Shown here one piece after another: positions 1 through 6,640 of a stretch of 8,798 nucleotides of DNA (positions are counted from its first letter, which is position 1; the number at the start of each line of letters is the position of its first letter). This DNA comes from JANMDR01 sp031376425 (GTDB lineage: Bacteria > Pseudomonadota > Gammaproteobacteria > Burkholderiales > Usitatibacteraceae): assembly GCA_031376425.1 (NCBI GenBank), contig JANMDR010000334.1, forward strand, positions 1 through 8,798, given 5' to 3'. Both the position numbers and the translations under genes were made by a program. The notes below the pieces were generated by a model. The model saw only the letters and a list, made by a program, of their open reading frames with translations. It did not search any database and was not told where the DNA came from.

Positions 1-1
1 G

Positions 2-1480
2 ACTGGACCGCAAGGCCAACTCCGCTATCTGAGCGTATCGGGTGATCCCACCTTCAATGAAGAAGGTGTATTTACCGGATATCGCGGTACTGGTACAGAG
101 ATTACTGAACGCAAGCGCTTTGAGGCGCGGATACGGGAATTAGCGGAATATGATTTTTTAACCGGTCTGCCTAATCGGATTATGCTGGAATCCCATTTTG
201 CCTCGGCGGTGCGCGATGCGGCGGACCAGCAAGTTGGCATTGCGCTACTTTTCATTGACCTAGACCGTTTCAAAAATATCAACGACTCATTAGGCCATCA
301 TGTAGGTGACGCGCTACTTGAGCAAACTGCCAAGCGCTTGCTAAAATTAGTCGGTGCGCAAGCTACTGCGTCGCGCCACGGGGGCGATGAATTTGTGGTG
401 TTAGTGCCTGACTGCGGTGCTGTGGTTAGCGTTGCGACATTGGCTGAGAAAATCGTCACCACCTTAGGTGCGCCTTATCATTTAGCTGGGCTGGAGCTTA
501 CGGTAACACCATCAATTGGCATCAGCCTTTGCCCGCAAGATGCAGAAGATTTGGATGCGCTAATTCGCAATGCCGATTTAGCGATGTATGATGCCAAAGC
601 GCGTGGTCGTAATCAATTTAGCTTCTTTAGTGCGGCGATGAATGAAAAAGCGCAGCAGCGCTTAGCGATAGAAAATGGGTTGCGCCGCGCCGTAGAACGC
701 GGGGAATTTCATTTGGTGTACCAGCCTATCGTAAGGCTTGAAGATTCTCTTGTGATCGGTGCCGAGGCGTTGATTCGATGGTCCAGCCCTGAGCTTGGTG
801 TTGTGGCACCGATCCAGTTTATCCCTATTGCTGAGGAAGCTGGGTTGATTGTAGCTATTGGTGAATGGGTAATTCAAGAGGTTTGTAGGCAACAGCAAAT
901 ATGGTCTGAAGATCCGCTATTTACAAGGTTCTCGGTAGCCGTAAATGTGTCGGCAAAACAATTTAGCAATCAAAAAATAGTGGGATTTTTACAAAAAACA
1001 TTAGCTGCGCATGATCTTACGCCGGCTGCCCTTGAGCTTGAAATTACTGAATCGGTATTGATGGATCATCAAGATTCGACCGCGCAGGTATTAAGCGCGT
1101 TGACCAGCGCAGGTTTCCGATTGGTCATTGATGACTTCGGTACCGGCTATTCAAATCTATCTTACTTAAAGCGCTTTCATATTGCGAAATTAAAAATTGA
1201 TCAATCTTTCGTGCGCGATCTTATTACCGATGTGGATGATGCGGCAATTACCTGTGGCATTATTAGCTTGGCAAAAAATGTTGGAATCTCATTAGTAGCT
1301 GAAGGTATCGAAACCCCGCAACAACGCGATTTTTTGCTTGATCATTACTGTCAACAAGGGCAGGGATTTTATTTGTGCCTTCCCTTGCGTGCCGCTGAAT
1401 TAACGGTATTCTTGAAAGAAAATGCAATGCATTTACCGCGTGCTAAACAAGCAAGACGCCCCGCTTATCCAGAAACTTAA
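2..1480 (+). CDS. PAS-GGDEF-EAL cyclic-di-GMP signalling protein, 5' end outside the window
   Basis: This is a probable bifunctional diguanylate cyclase/phosphodiesterase that makes and/or breaks cyclic-di-GMP. The frame is open from the left edge, and 492 residues are visible. Residues 1-45 look like the end of a PAS/PAC sensor (GYRGTGTEITERKRFE). GGDEF runs from YDFLTGLPN (about residue 50) to about 210, with an intact GGDEF signature at 127-131 (bases 380-394). The RxxD inhibitory site expected just before it is absent. EAL covers about 222-470 and keeps the EAL motif (255-257), the Asn in NVSAKQF, EITES (347-351), DDFGTGYS (from 377), K398, AEGIET (E434) and Q454. Both active sites therefore look complete. 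The ATG at 182 lies inside the GGDEF domain and cannot be the start. Further sensor or membrane segments are probably encoded upstream. The gene heads a tightly spaced + strand run of four genes. Confidence 0.95.
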   Translation, partial: TGPQGQLRYLSVSGDPTFNEEGVFTGYRGTGTEITERKRFEARIRELAEYDFLTGLPNRIMLESHFASAVRDAADQQVGIALLFIDLDRFKNINDSLGHHVGDALLEQTAKRLLKLVGAQATASRHGGDEFVVLVPDCGAVVSVATLAEKIVTTLGAPYHLAGLELTVTPSIGISLCPQDAEDLDALIRNADLAMYDAKARGRNQFSFFSAAMNEKAQQRLAIENGLRRAVERGEFHLVYQPIVRLEDSLVIGAEALIRWSSPELGVVAPIQFIPIAEEAGLIVAIGEWVIQEVCRQQQIWSEDPLFTRFSVAVNVSAKQFSNQKIVGFLQKTLAAHDLTPAALELEITESVLMDHQDSTAQVLSALTSAGFRLVIDDFGTGYSNLSYLKRFHIAKLKIDQSFVRDLITDVDDAAITCGIISLAKNVGISLVAEGIETPQQRDFLLDHYCQQGQGFYLCLPLRAAELTVFLKENAMHLPRAKQARRPAYPET

Positions 1481-1486
1481 AATTTT

Positions 1487-1490
1487 AGGT
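1487..1490 (+). promoter_or_regulatory. Ribosome binding site deciding a TTG start
   Basis: AGGT lies six bases before the TTG at 1497, just after the stop of the GGDEF-EAL gene. It supports the TTG start of the small downstream gene over the ATG at 1422, which would overlap the upstream gene by 59 bases. Confidence 0.5.
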
Positions 1491-1496
1491 GCTAAA

Positions 1497-1733
1497 TTGA
1501 CAACATACAAACTGCAAGTTCAAGATGACGACGCTAAACCCGATGCCTGGCGCGACGTAAAAAGTGAAAGTGGAAAATTGCAGACATTTACGGACGAAGC
1601 TGCCGCACGTAAAGCATTGCTTGAGCAATTCCCTGTTCTGGTGAAGCTAGAGCAATTTGCGTCGGGTCCCAAGCGAACGCGAGTGGTGATTGTTGGTGCC
1701 TTCCAAGATATTGATGATGAAAAAGACGAATAG
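1497..1733 (+). CDS. Small acidic protein of unknown function, TTG start
   Basis: I do not recognise this 78-residue protein. It is rich in Asp, Glu and Lys, and has no membrane segment, signal peptide or cysteine. It begins TTYKLQVQDDDAKPDAW, has a helix-prone middle (DEAAARKALLEQF), a predicted strand near the end (RTRVVIVGAF) and an acidic tail (DIDDEKDE). The TTG at 1497 is chosen because it follows AGGT at good spacing and starts 16 bases after the previous stop. The only in-frame ATG (1422) would force a 59-base overlap. It sits between the cyclic-di-GMP gene and the aldo/keto reductase and is probably co-transcribed with both. The short fold could be a small regulatory or partner protein, but nothing in the sequence fixes a role. 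Confidence 0.65.
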   Translation: MTTYKLQVQDDDAKPDAWRDVKSESGKLQTFTDEAAARKALLEQFPVLVKLEQFASGPKRTRVVIVGAFQDIDDEKDE

Positions 1734-1742
1734 GATATATTG

Positions 1743-2732
1743 ATGAAAATGCAATACAGAAGGCTAGGGCAGACAGGCTTGCAGGTTTCCGCACTATCGT
1801 TTGGCTCATGGGTAACCTACGGTAATCAAGTGGACAGTAAACGCGCCCTGGAATTAATGAGTGCCGCGCGGGACTATGGGGTTAATTTTTTTGATAACGC
1901 TGAAGTTTATGCAGATGGGCAATCCGAAATTTTGATGGGTGAAGCCTTGGCAAAGCTCGGATGGGATCGCTTAACCTATATCGTTTCTACTAAATTTTTC
2001 TGGGGCTTATCAGCCAAATTTAGAGATGGCATTAACGAGCGCAACACCTTAAATCGTAAATATCTGATGCAGGCTATTGACGGCTCACTAAAGCGCTTGA
2101 AACTTGAGCATATTGATTTAGTGTATTGCCATCGTGCCGATGTGAATACATCAATGGAAGAAATCGTGTTTGCGATGCACGATATCATTACATCGGGAAA
2201 AGCCCTATATTGGGGCACCTCCGAATGGAGCGCAATTGAGTTTGCGGCCGCATGGCAAATTGCGGAAAAGCATCATTTGCATAAACCAGTGGTTGAGCAA
2301 CCACAATATAATTTGTTCCATCGCCATAGATTAGAAAAAGAATATAAGCCCCTTTTTGCACAATACGGCACCGGTACGACAACGTGGAGCCCACTGGCAT
2401 CAGGCCAACTTACCGGTAAATATTTAGCCGGAGTACCAGCTGATAGCCGAGCAAATCTAAAGAAATTTGAGTGGTTAAAAGAACGCATGCTAGCCACCGA
2501 TAAAAATGCAGCGGTACAAGCTTTAACCCGCATCGCTTTGGAATGTGGCGTAACGCCAGCGCAATTGGCGATTGCATGGTGCCTTAAAAACCCCAACGTC
2601 AGTACCGTGATTACCGGTGCATCGCGAATTTCGCAATTGCATGAAAATATGGGTGCGCTTGACGCGCTAGAAAAACTTTCGCCCGAGGTCATGGCAGCTA
2701 TTGATGCTGCCTGTGTTGGTCACATTGAATAA
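1743..2732 (+). CDS. Aldo/keto reductase, Kv-beta-like
   Basis: A 329-residue NAD(P)H-dependent oxidoreductase with a (beta/alpha)8 barrel, the usual length for the family. It resembles the Kv potassium-channel beta-subunit group, with YRRLGQTGLQVS at the start, FDNAEVYADG, STKFFWG, YWGTSEWS, TWSPLASGQLTGKY and AIAWCLKNPNVSTVITGAS. The aldo/keto reductase tetrad can be read as D51, Y56, K84 and H130. Animal Kv-beta proteins have Asn where this protein has H130, so this one should be a normal reductase. The C-terminal GASRISQLHEN segment is the region that holds the 2'-phosphate of NADPH in the family. The substrate is unknown, though simple aldehydes or methylglyoxal-like compounds are typical. 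The ATG at 1743 is chosen because AGGA (1732-1735) lies seven bases upstream. A TTG at 1740 is in frame but too close to it. Confidence 0.93.
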   Translation: MKMQYRRLGQTGLQVSALSFGSWVTYGNQVDSKRALELMSAARDYGVNFFDNAEVYADGQSEILMGEALAKLGWDRLTYIVSTKFFWGLSAKFRDGINERNTLNRKYLMQAIDGSLKRLKLEHIDLVYCHRADVNTSMEEIVFAMHDIITSGKALYWGTSEWSAIEFAAAWQIAEKHHLHKPVVEQPQYNLFHRHRLEKEYKPLFAQYGTGTTTWSPLASGQLTGKYLAGVPADSRANLKKFEWLKERMLATDKNAAVQALTRIALECGVTPAQLAIAWCLKNPNVSTVITGASRISQLHENMGALDALEKLSPEVMAAIDAACVGHIE

Positions 2733-2749
2733 GCGAGTTGCACCTATCC

Positions 2750-2959
2750 ATGGAAATGAAAACGGTAAATGCTACTAACCTGCGTGCCATCGGCTATGAT
2801 TCGGCGCGACGGGTTTTGGTCGTGCAACAATCAAGCGGCACGTTCGAATTTGCCAATGTATCGTCCGACGTCTGGCGGCGCTTTTCGCAAAGCGGCAATG
2901 TCAGTAGCTTTTACCGCGATAATATAGAAGAAGAGTTTGTAAAAAAGCGGATTAAGTAG
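2750..2959 (+). CDS. KTSC-domain small protein
   Basis: A 69-residue protein matching the KTSC domain, a short module found alone or at the C-terminus of some lysyl-tRNA synthetases. Visible family features are the LRAIGYDSARRVLVV strand region, the FEFANVSSDVWRRF segment and the closing YRDNIEEEFVKKRIK. The molecular role of free-standing KTSC proteins is not established. It follows the aldo/keto reductase by 17 bases and is the last gene of the + strand run. The start is uncertain: ATG 2750, ATG 2756 and TTG 2738 are all in frame, and none has a strong Shine-Dalgarno sequence. The gene ends 19 bases before the convergent selD fusion, with no hairpin terminator in between. Confidence 0.8.
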   Translation: MEMKTVNATNLRAIGYDSARRVLVVQQSSGTFEFANVSSDVWRRFSQSGNVSSFYRDNIEEEFVKKRIK

Positions 2960-2978
2960 CTGCGTTTCTATACGAGTT

Positions 2979-5264
2979 CTAAACCGTCAACGTAATCGGT
3001 TCTAAGGCATCGCCTTGCTCCACAATGCGACCAACGGCGGCGGTGTTTTCATAGCCTAAGGCGCGTAGTGCTGTAATGCAGGATTCAGCGCGGTCGGGCG
3101 GTACGCTGGCTAATAGGCCGCCGGCGGTTTGTGGGTCAAAAATTAAGGGGTAGCGGGGGTGTTTTACCATTGCTTCTTGATTGCGTAAGCCGCGCCGCAA
3201 CCGCACATTGGCGCTTTGTAGCGAGCTCACGATACCTGCGGCTACGCATTCCTCCGCGCCATCGAGTAGTGGTAATGCCGTCAAATTTAGCTCTGCATCT
3301 ACACCGGACGGGCGCGTCATTTCAATCAAGTGGCCTAATAGGCCGAATCCGGTCAGGTCGGTGCAGGCGGTGGCACCGTGTTCAAAAAGGCATTTGGCTC
3401 CTAAGCGATTTGATACCACCATCGAGCGCAGTGCAGCGTCAATCCAGCGGCCTTTTGCTGCTAGGCGGGCATGGGCCGCAAATAGGGTGCCAGTGCCAAT
3501 TGGCTTGGTTAATATTAGGATATCGCCGGGTTTCATGCCACTTTTGCGCAAGATTTTGCCCGGTTCGTCATCAATTAAACCATTTACCGCAAAGCCCAGC
3601 GCAAGTTCTTTGCCCTCGCCAGTATGTCCGCCAACGAGCGCGCAATTAGCTTCATTGAGCACTTCTAATGCACCGGTCATCATTTGAAATAATACGTCTT
3701 CCACTTTTGCCTCAAGCCCTGATGGCACGGTGGCAATGGCGGTAGCTGATTGCGCTTGCGCCCCCATAGCCCAGATATCTCCAAGTGCGTGATTGGCGGC
3801 AACTTTTCCAAAAATATAAGGGTCATCAATAAAGGATCGAAAAAAATCGACCGAATGCACCATCGCTTTGCCCGGTGGCACGCGCACCACTGCGGCATCA
3901 TCAGGGTCTTTAAGGCCGATTACAACATCATCACGATCTACCGGATGCAGATTGCTGAGCGCGCGAGACAATACTGTGGCACCCACTTTTGCGCCGCAGC
4001 CACCGCACCGCATGGCAATAGCAGATATCGCCTGCAGGGATTCCTCCTGACTCAGCTTCACCGTATTTGCCGTGCTTAGCGCTGGCTGCGCGGTGGCATC
4101 CATTGAGGCTAGGTCTTGAAATTTTTGCATGAAACGGCGGTCAATCCAGTCTTTCCATTGCCACACCCATGCACCAGCAAAGCCAAGCCAACCACGTGAG
4201 GCCACGGCAAATTTATCACCCGTACTAATTAGGGCAAGCCAAGTGCGTTGCGGACGGTAATCCTGAAGCTGTGTACCCTGAACGGCACGACGTAAATTTT
4301 CGGTAAGCGGTGGGCCTTGGCGTACCGCAAAAACCCCCGCTTTCTCTAACTTAAAATTCACCATATTGGCGATATCGCCAGCCGCGAAAATACTGACATC
4401 CGTTACTGTTTGCAAGGTATCGGTCACATTGATAAAGCCATCAGCGTCTAACGCTAATCCCGTATTACTTAGCCACGGCGCACCACCTGCACGGGTAACC
4501 CAGACAATTTCATCGGCGCTAAAAGTATCACCATTTGCGGTTTGTAGGCGGTCAGCAAATACTTGCGTTACACCGGCGCTGTGATGCACATTAACACCAC
4601 GTGCTGTTAAAACGTTTTCAAAACGCTTGCGTACGCCAGCATTGTGCGTGGGTAAAATATCGGTACCACTGGTAAATAAATGAAAAGCCAAAGTATTGGG
4701 ATCACGTTGGCACTTTAGTAATTCATTGCGTAGCCGAAATTGCATTGCTAAGAGCAATTCCACGCCCCCAGCACCCGCACCTACGACAGCAATGGTTAAA
4801 TTTCCTGAGTGTTGCTGCACCCGTTGCAGCAATGCCAACCAGCGATCATTAAAACGCTGAATCGGCTTCACTGCCACCGCGTATTCACTAGCACCCGGTA
4901 CTTGGCTGAGTTGCGGGGTGGAGCCGATATTGATGGATAGCTGGTCGTAAGGCACCGGAGGGCGATTGCGGCATAGCACTTTATTGTTGGCGCGATCAAT
5001 GCCAATAACTTCATCGCGGTACAAACGGGCACCAGCAAATACGGCAAGGCGGCTCAGATCAATATGTACTTCGTCATAATCATAATGCCCGGCAACATAG
5101 CCCGGCAACATGCCCGAATAGGGCGTGTGCATATCGGTACAGATGAGAGTGAGGCGGACACCGGGAATGGGTTTCATCCCAAAGCTTTTTAGTACCCCCA
5201 CGTGGCTATGACCACCGCCAATGAGTACGATATCTCTAAGAATGGGTTGATCCGCAGTTTGCAT
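2979..5264 (-). CDS. selD: Flavin oxidoreductase-selenide, water dikinase fusion (SelD)
   Basis: A 761-residue fused protein. Residues 1-385 form an NDH-2-like pyridine-nucleotide disulphide oxidoreductase, with an FAD-binding GGGHSH at 16-21, a second dinucleotide site GAGAGGVE at 162-169 and the flavin-contacting AAGDIAN at 294-300. A Trp/Arg-rich stretch near 342-378 (WVWQWKDWIDRRFM) may touch the membrane. From about 415 it is SelD, which makes selenophosphate from selenide and ATP for selenocysteine and selenouridine. The motif CGGCGAK holds C423 and K426, equivalent to Cys17 and Lys20 of E. coli SelD. Also present are DDAAV (455-459), HSVDFF, GDIWAMGA, GGHTGEG (545-551), DLTGFGLLGH (636-645) and DPQTAGG. 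The catalytic residue is Cys, with no in-frame TGA. Fusions of this layout are known in bacteria. The flavin half may supply or handle reduced selenium, which is inference. ATG 5264 has no clear Shine-Dalgarno sequence. Confidence 0.95.
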   Translation of the reverse strand: MQTADQPILRDIVLIGGGHSHVGVLKSFGMKPIPGVRLTLICTDMHTPYSGMLPGYVAGHYDYDEVHIDLSRLAVFAGARLYRDEVIGIDRANNKVLCRNRPPVPYDQLSINIGSTPQLSQVPGASEYAVAVKPIQRFNDRWLALLQRVQQHSGNLTIAVVGAGAGGVELLLAMQFRLRNELLKCQRDPNTLAFHLFTSGTDILPTHNAGVRKRFENVLTARGVNVHHSAGVTQVFADRLQTANGDTFSADEIVWVTRAGGAPWLSNTGLALDADGFINVTDTLQTVTDVSIFAAGDIANMVNFKLEKAGVFAVRQGPPLTENLRRAVQGTQLQDYRPQRTWLALISTGDKFAVASRGWLGFAGAWVWQWKDWIDRRFMQKFQDLASMDATAQPALSTANTVKLSQEESLQAISAIAMRCGGCGAKVGATVLSRALSNLHPVDRDDVVIGLKDPDDAAVVRVPPGKAMVHSVDFFRSFIDDPYIFGKVAANHALGDIWAMGAQAQSATAIATVPSGLEAKVEDVLFQMMTGALEVLNEANCALVGGHTGEGKELALGFAVNGLIDDEPGKILRKSGMKPGDILILTKPIGTGTLFAAHARLAAKGRWIDAALRSMVVSNRLGAKCLFEHGATACTDLTGFGLLGHLIEMTRPSGVDAELNLTALPLLDGAEECVAAGIVSSLQSANVRLRRGLRNQEAMVKHPRYPLIFDPQTAGGLLASVPPDRAESCITALRALGYENTAAVGRIVEQGDALEPITLTV

Positions 5265-5314
5265 TTTTGGGTTTCTATTATTTTATTTGTGGTGCACACT
5301 GTTTAAGTGCAGGT

Positions 5315-5327
5315 CGCCAATTTGGCG
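5315..5327. repeat. Short perfect dyad CGCCAA-T-TTGGCG
   Basis: Six-base arms around one central base give a compact palindrome about 50 bases upstream of the selD fusion start. Its left and central part is reused in a second, wider repeat with 5351-5359. It is compatible with an operator for a dimeric regulator, but a chance occurrence is possible. Confidence 0.35.
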
Positions 5328-5359
5328 CAGCAGCGTATTCAATGCAGCAGGCCAAATTG
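5318..5359. repeat. Inverted repeat CAATTTGGC ... GCCAAATTG
   Basis: Nine-base perfect arms lie at 5318-5326 and 5351-5359, separated by 24 bases. They could be two operator half-sites or an RNA stem in the leader of the selD fusion transcript. No function is assigned. Confidence 0.4.
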
Positions 5360-5390
5360 TATATCACCCGCGCTGCGGAATTAGATATAC
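5359..5390. repeat. Inverted repeat GTATATC ... GATATAC enclosing a GC hairpin
   Basis: Seven-base perfect arms at 5359-5365 and 5384-5390 enclose an 18-base spacer. The spacer itself contains a four-base GC stem (CCGC, loop GCT, GCGG at 5368-5378). The AT-rich arms could form part of promoter -10 elements for either direction. Confidence 0.35.
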
Positions 5391-5440
5391 TCAATGCACG
5401 GGCACCATCCTGTAATTAATGCGTTTTTTGCACTTTTGTG

Positions 5441-5469
5441 TTGGTTTTAACAACGAGTGGGCATAAACT
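5441..5469 (+). promoter_or_regulatory. Candidate sigma-70 promoter for the glycine-zipper gene
   Basis: TTGGTT (5441-5446) and TAAACT (5464-5469) are spaced by 17 bases. Each is a partial match to the -35 and -10 consensus. The predicted start of transcription would give a leader of about 35 bases before ATG 5510. This is read from the sequence only. Confidence 0.35.
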
Positions 5470-5497
5470 ATGTGCACAATTACAGTTCAATTTTAAA

Positions 5498-5503
5498 AGA
5501 GGA
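5498..5503 (+). promoter_or_regulatory. Ribosome binding site AGAGGA
   Basis: A strong Shine-Dalgarno sequence lies six bases before ATG 5510. It fixes that start over the longer in-frame TTG at 5438. The 5510 start also places the hydrophobic signal peptide at the N-terminus. Confidence 0.8.
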
Positions 5504-5509
5504 TTTTTT

Positions 5510-5920
5510 ATGCGCATAACATTATTGATCAATTTTGCCGCAGCCGCATTGGGTGCGCTGGCATTTAGCGCTTCAGTTTATGCAAAATGCGATAACTGCG
5601 GCACAGTGACAGGCATCAAAACAATCACTGTTAAAGGTGAGGGTTCGGGTGTTGGACTAGTAGCGGGTGGTGTTTTGGGTGGCGTGCTTGGGCATCAGGT
5701 AGGCAGTGGGCGCGGTAAGGATGCGGCAACAGTAGCCGGTGCAGCAGGGGGTGCCTATGTGGGGCATCAAACCGAAAAAAACATGAAGAAGAAAAATCAA
5801 TATCAGGTTATCGTCAAGCTCGAAACTGGAACATCGCGCACATTTACTTACAACGACGCGACGGCATACAAAGTGGGTGATAAAATTAAGGTTGAAGGCG
5901 GTAAGCTGGTTCGTGGATAG
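5510..5920 (+). CDS. Exported glycine-zipper 2TM-domain protein
   Basis: A 136-residue envelope protein. Residues 1-25 form a Sec signal peptide with a hydrophobic core (LLINFAAAALGALAF) and a likely cut after SVYA. The mature chain starts KCDNCG, giving a CxxC pair at 27-30 that could form a disulphide or bind metal. The second residue being Cys, with no lipobox ending in Cys at +1, argues against a lipoprotein. Residues 45-85 form a glycine zipper (GVLGGVLGHQVGSGRG and AGAAGGAYVG), as in the SlyB/Rickettsia 17 kDa antigen-like 2TM family, thought to associate with the outer membrane. The C-terminal part (about 96-136) is a small beta-rich module with QYQVIVKLETGTSRTFTY. The gene has its own candidate promoter and a strong terminator, so it is probably a single-gene unit. 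The exact role is unknown. Confidence 0.88.
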   Translation: MRITLLINFAAAALGALAFSASVYAKCDNCGTVTGIKTITVKGEGSGVGLVAGGVLGGVLGHQVGSGRGKDAATVAGAAGGAYVGHQTEKNMKKKNQYQVIVKLETGTSRTFTYNDATAYKVGDKIKVEGGKLVRG

Positions 5921-5954
5921 TTTATTGAATCAATCCTTTTAAAATACCTACTTT

Positions 5955-5984
5955 AAAAGCCCGTGGTTACGGGCTTTTTCATTT
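5955..5984 (+). terminator. Rho-independent terminator after the glycine-zipper gene
   Basis: A perfect ten-base stem (AAAAGCCCGT at 5955-5964 with ACGGGCTTTT at 5969-5978) encloses the loop GGTT and runs into a T-rich tail. It lies 34 bases after the stop codon and should end that transcript. Confidence 0.93.
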
Positions 5985-6066
5985 TCTTGTTGATTTGAAG
6001 TAGCTTGAAGTGCACGCTGCCTAAAAAGATATTGGTGTTACCTGACTTGAAAGGTTTAAAAACGTA

Positions 6067-6579
6067 ATGTCTACACCCGCCATAGTGTTGTTAGTATTGA
6101 TACCATTGATTGTGTGGCGACTTTATTCGCGTATGCGGCGCTTAATTGGTAAGCAGCAGTCAAGTCTTACGCGGCATTGGTTGGTAGCCATGTTTTTTCC
6201 TATTATTGCGACACTTTTGGTATTTGCCAACTTGAGGTCGCCGCTTGGTTTGAGTGGTTTACTACTAGGCGTGGTGGCCGGTGTGGCACTAGGTATTTGG
6301 GGCTTGAAGCTCACTAAGTTTGAGCACACTGGGGATAAATTTTTTTATACACCAGATTCACGTATCGGCATTTTCATTATGGTGCTATTTGTTGGACGTT
6401 TGGGTTTTCGTTTATTTCAAATGGTGACGTTAACGGGCGATGCCGCGCAAACTGCTAGTGTTAACTTCACCCGCAGCCCGCTTACCACCGTCATTTTTGG
6501 CCTGCTCGCGGGGTTTTATTGCTGTTACTCAATTGGCTTAATTCGCTGGCGCAAATCGAACAGCGCTGCGCCTTCATAG
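6067..6579 (+). CDS. Multi-pass inner-membrane protein, possibly CcdC/DUF1453-like
   Basis: A 170-residue hydrophobic protein with four or five predicted membrane segments, at about residues 3-18, 40-57, 61-80, 98-118 and 138-158. Basic residues follow the first segment (RLYSRMRRLIGKQ), which suggests a cytoplasmic loop. The central GIWGLKLTKFEHTGDKFFYTP stretch and the later FVGRLGFRLFQM segment resemble the DUF1453/CcdC-like group as I recall it, but this was not checked by search. No catalytic motif is visible. The ATG at 6067 is followed directly by a membrane segment. Its Shine-Dalgarno sequence (AAGG at 6051-6054) is 12 bases away and therefore weak. The gene lies behind the terminator at 5955, so it needs its own promoter, and it is 61 bases upstream of the carboxyltransferase-like gene. 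Confidence 0.8.
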   Translation: MSTPAIVLLVLIPLIVWRLYSRMRRLIGKQQSSLTRHWLVAMFFPIIATLLVFANLRSPLGLSGLLLGVVAGVALGIWGLKLTKFEHTGDKFFYTPDSRIGIFIMVLFVGRLGFRLFQMVTLTGDAAQTASVNFTRSPLTTVIFGLLAGFYCCYSIGLIRWRKSNSAAPS

Positions 6580-6585
6580 CGCTGT
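6560..6585. repeat. Stem-loop overlapping the stop codon of the membrane protein gene
   Basis: ACAGCGCT (6560-6567) pairs with AGCGCTGT (6578-6585) around a ten-base loop, and the TAG stop is partly inside the right arm. No T-run follows, so it is not a standard rho-independent terminator. It could stabilise the transcript end or be chance. Confidence 0.4.
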
Positions 6586-6640
6586 AAGCACACAATGCGC
6601 AAATATCTTATAAGTATATTTTTGAGAACCTATACCGTTT

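Larger units (their letters stand above)
5265..5509. other. Divergent intergenic region with several inverted repeats
   Basis: This 245-base gap separates the leftward selD fusion from the rightward glycine-zipper gene and should carry both promoters. It contains three short dyads (listed separately) on the selD side and a candidate promoter on the other side. I found no convincing -35/-10 pair for the leftward gene and no small coding region with a ribosome binding site. Confidence 0.6.

Noticed and set aside
1422..1496. ATG 1422 as start of the small gene after the GGDEF-EAL protein
   Set aside because: It would overlap the upstream gene by 59 bases without a ribosome binding site. TTG 1497 has AGGT at the correct distance.
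2273..2692. 139-codon minus-strand open frame inside the aldo/keto reductase gene
   Set aside because: The opposite strand encodes a well-conserved enzyme over the same bases. The translation is Cys/Ser-rich with no recognisable motif.
3131..3687. Two long + strand open frames (172 and 168 codons) inside the selD fusion
   Set aside because: They lie antisense to strongly conserved SelD motifs, overlap each other in two frames, and have Arg/Ser/Pro-rich translations typical of shadow frames.
3990..4010. Possible selenocysteine in SelD
   Set aside because: The catalytic position encodes Cys (CGGCGAK motif) and there is no in-frame TGA, so no Sec insertion signal is expected.
5265..5400. Leftward promoter for the selD fusion
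   Set aside because: TACAAT- and TAAAAT-like hexamers occur, but none has an acceptable -35 partner at normal spacing, so I did not call one.
5438..5509. Longer 160-residue version of the glycine-zipper protein starting at TTG 5438
   Set aside because: It would place 24 polar residues before the signal peptide, and AGAGGA directly precedes ATG 5510.
5292..6015. Three copies of the palindrome GTGCAC (5292, 5472, 6010) in non-coding stretches
   Set aside because: A six-base palindrome repeated three times over about 720 bases, without shared flanks or regular spacing, is not convincing as a regulatory site.
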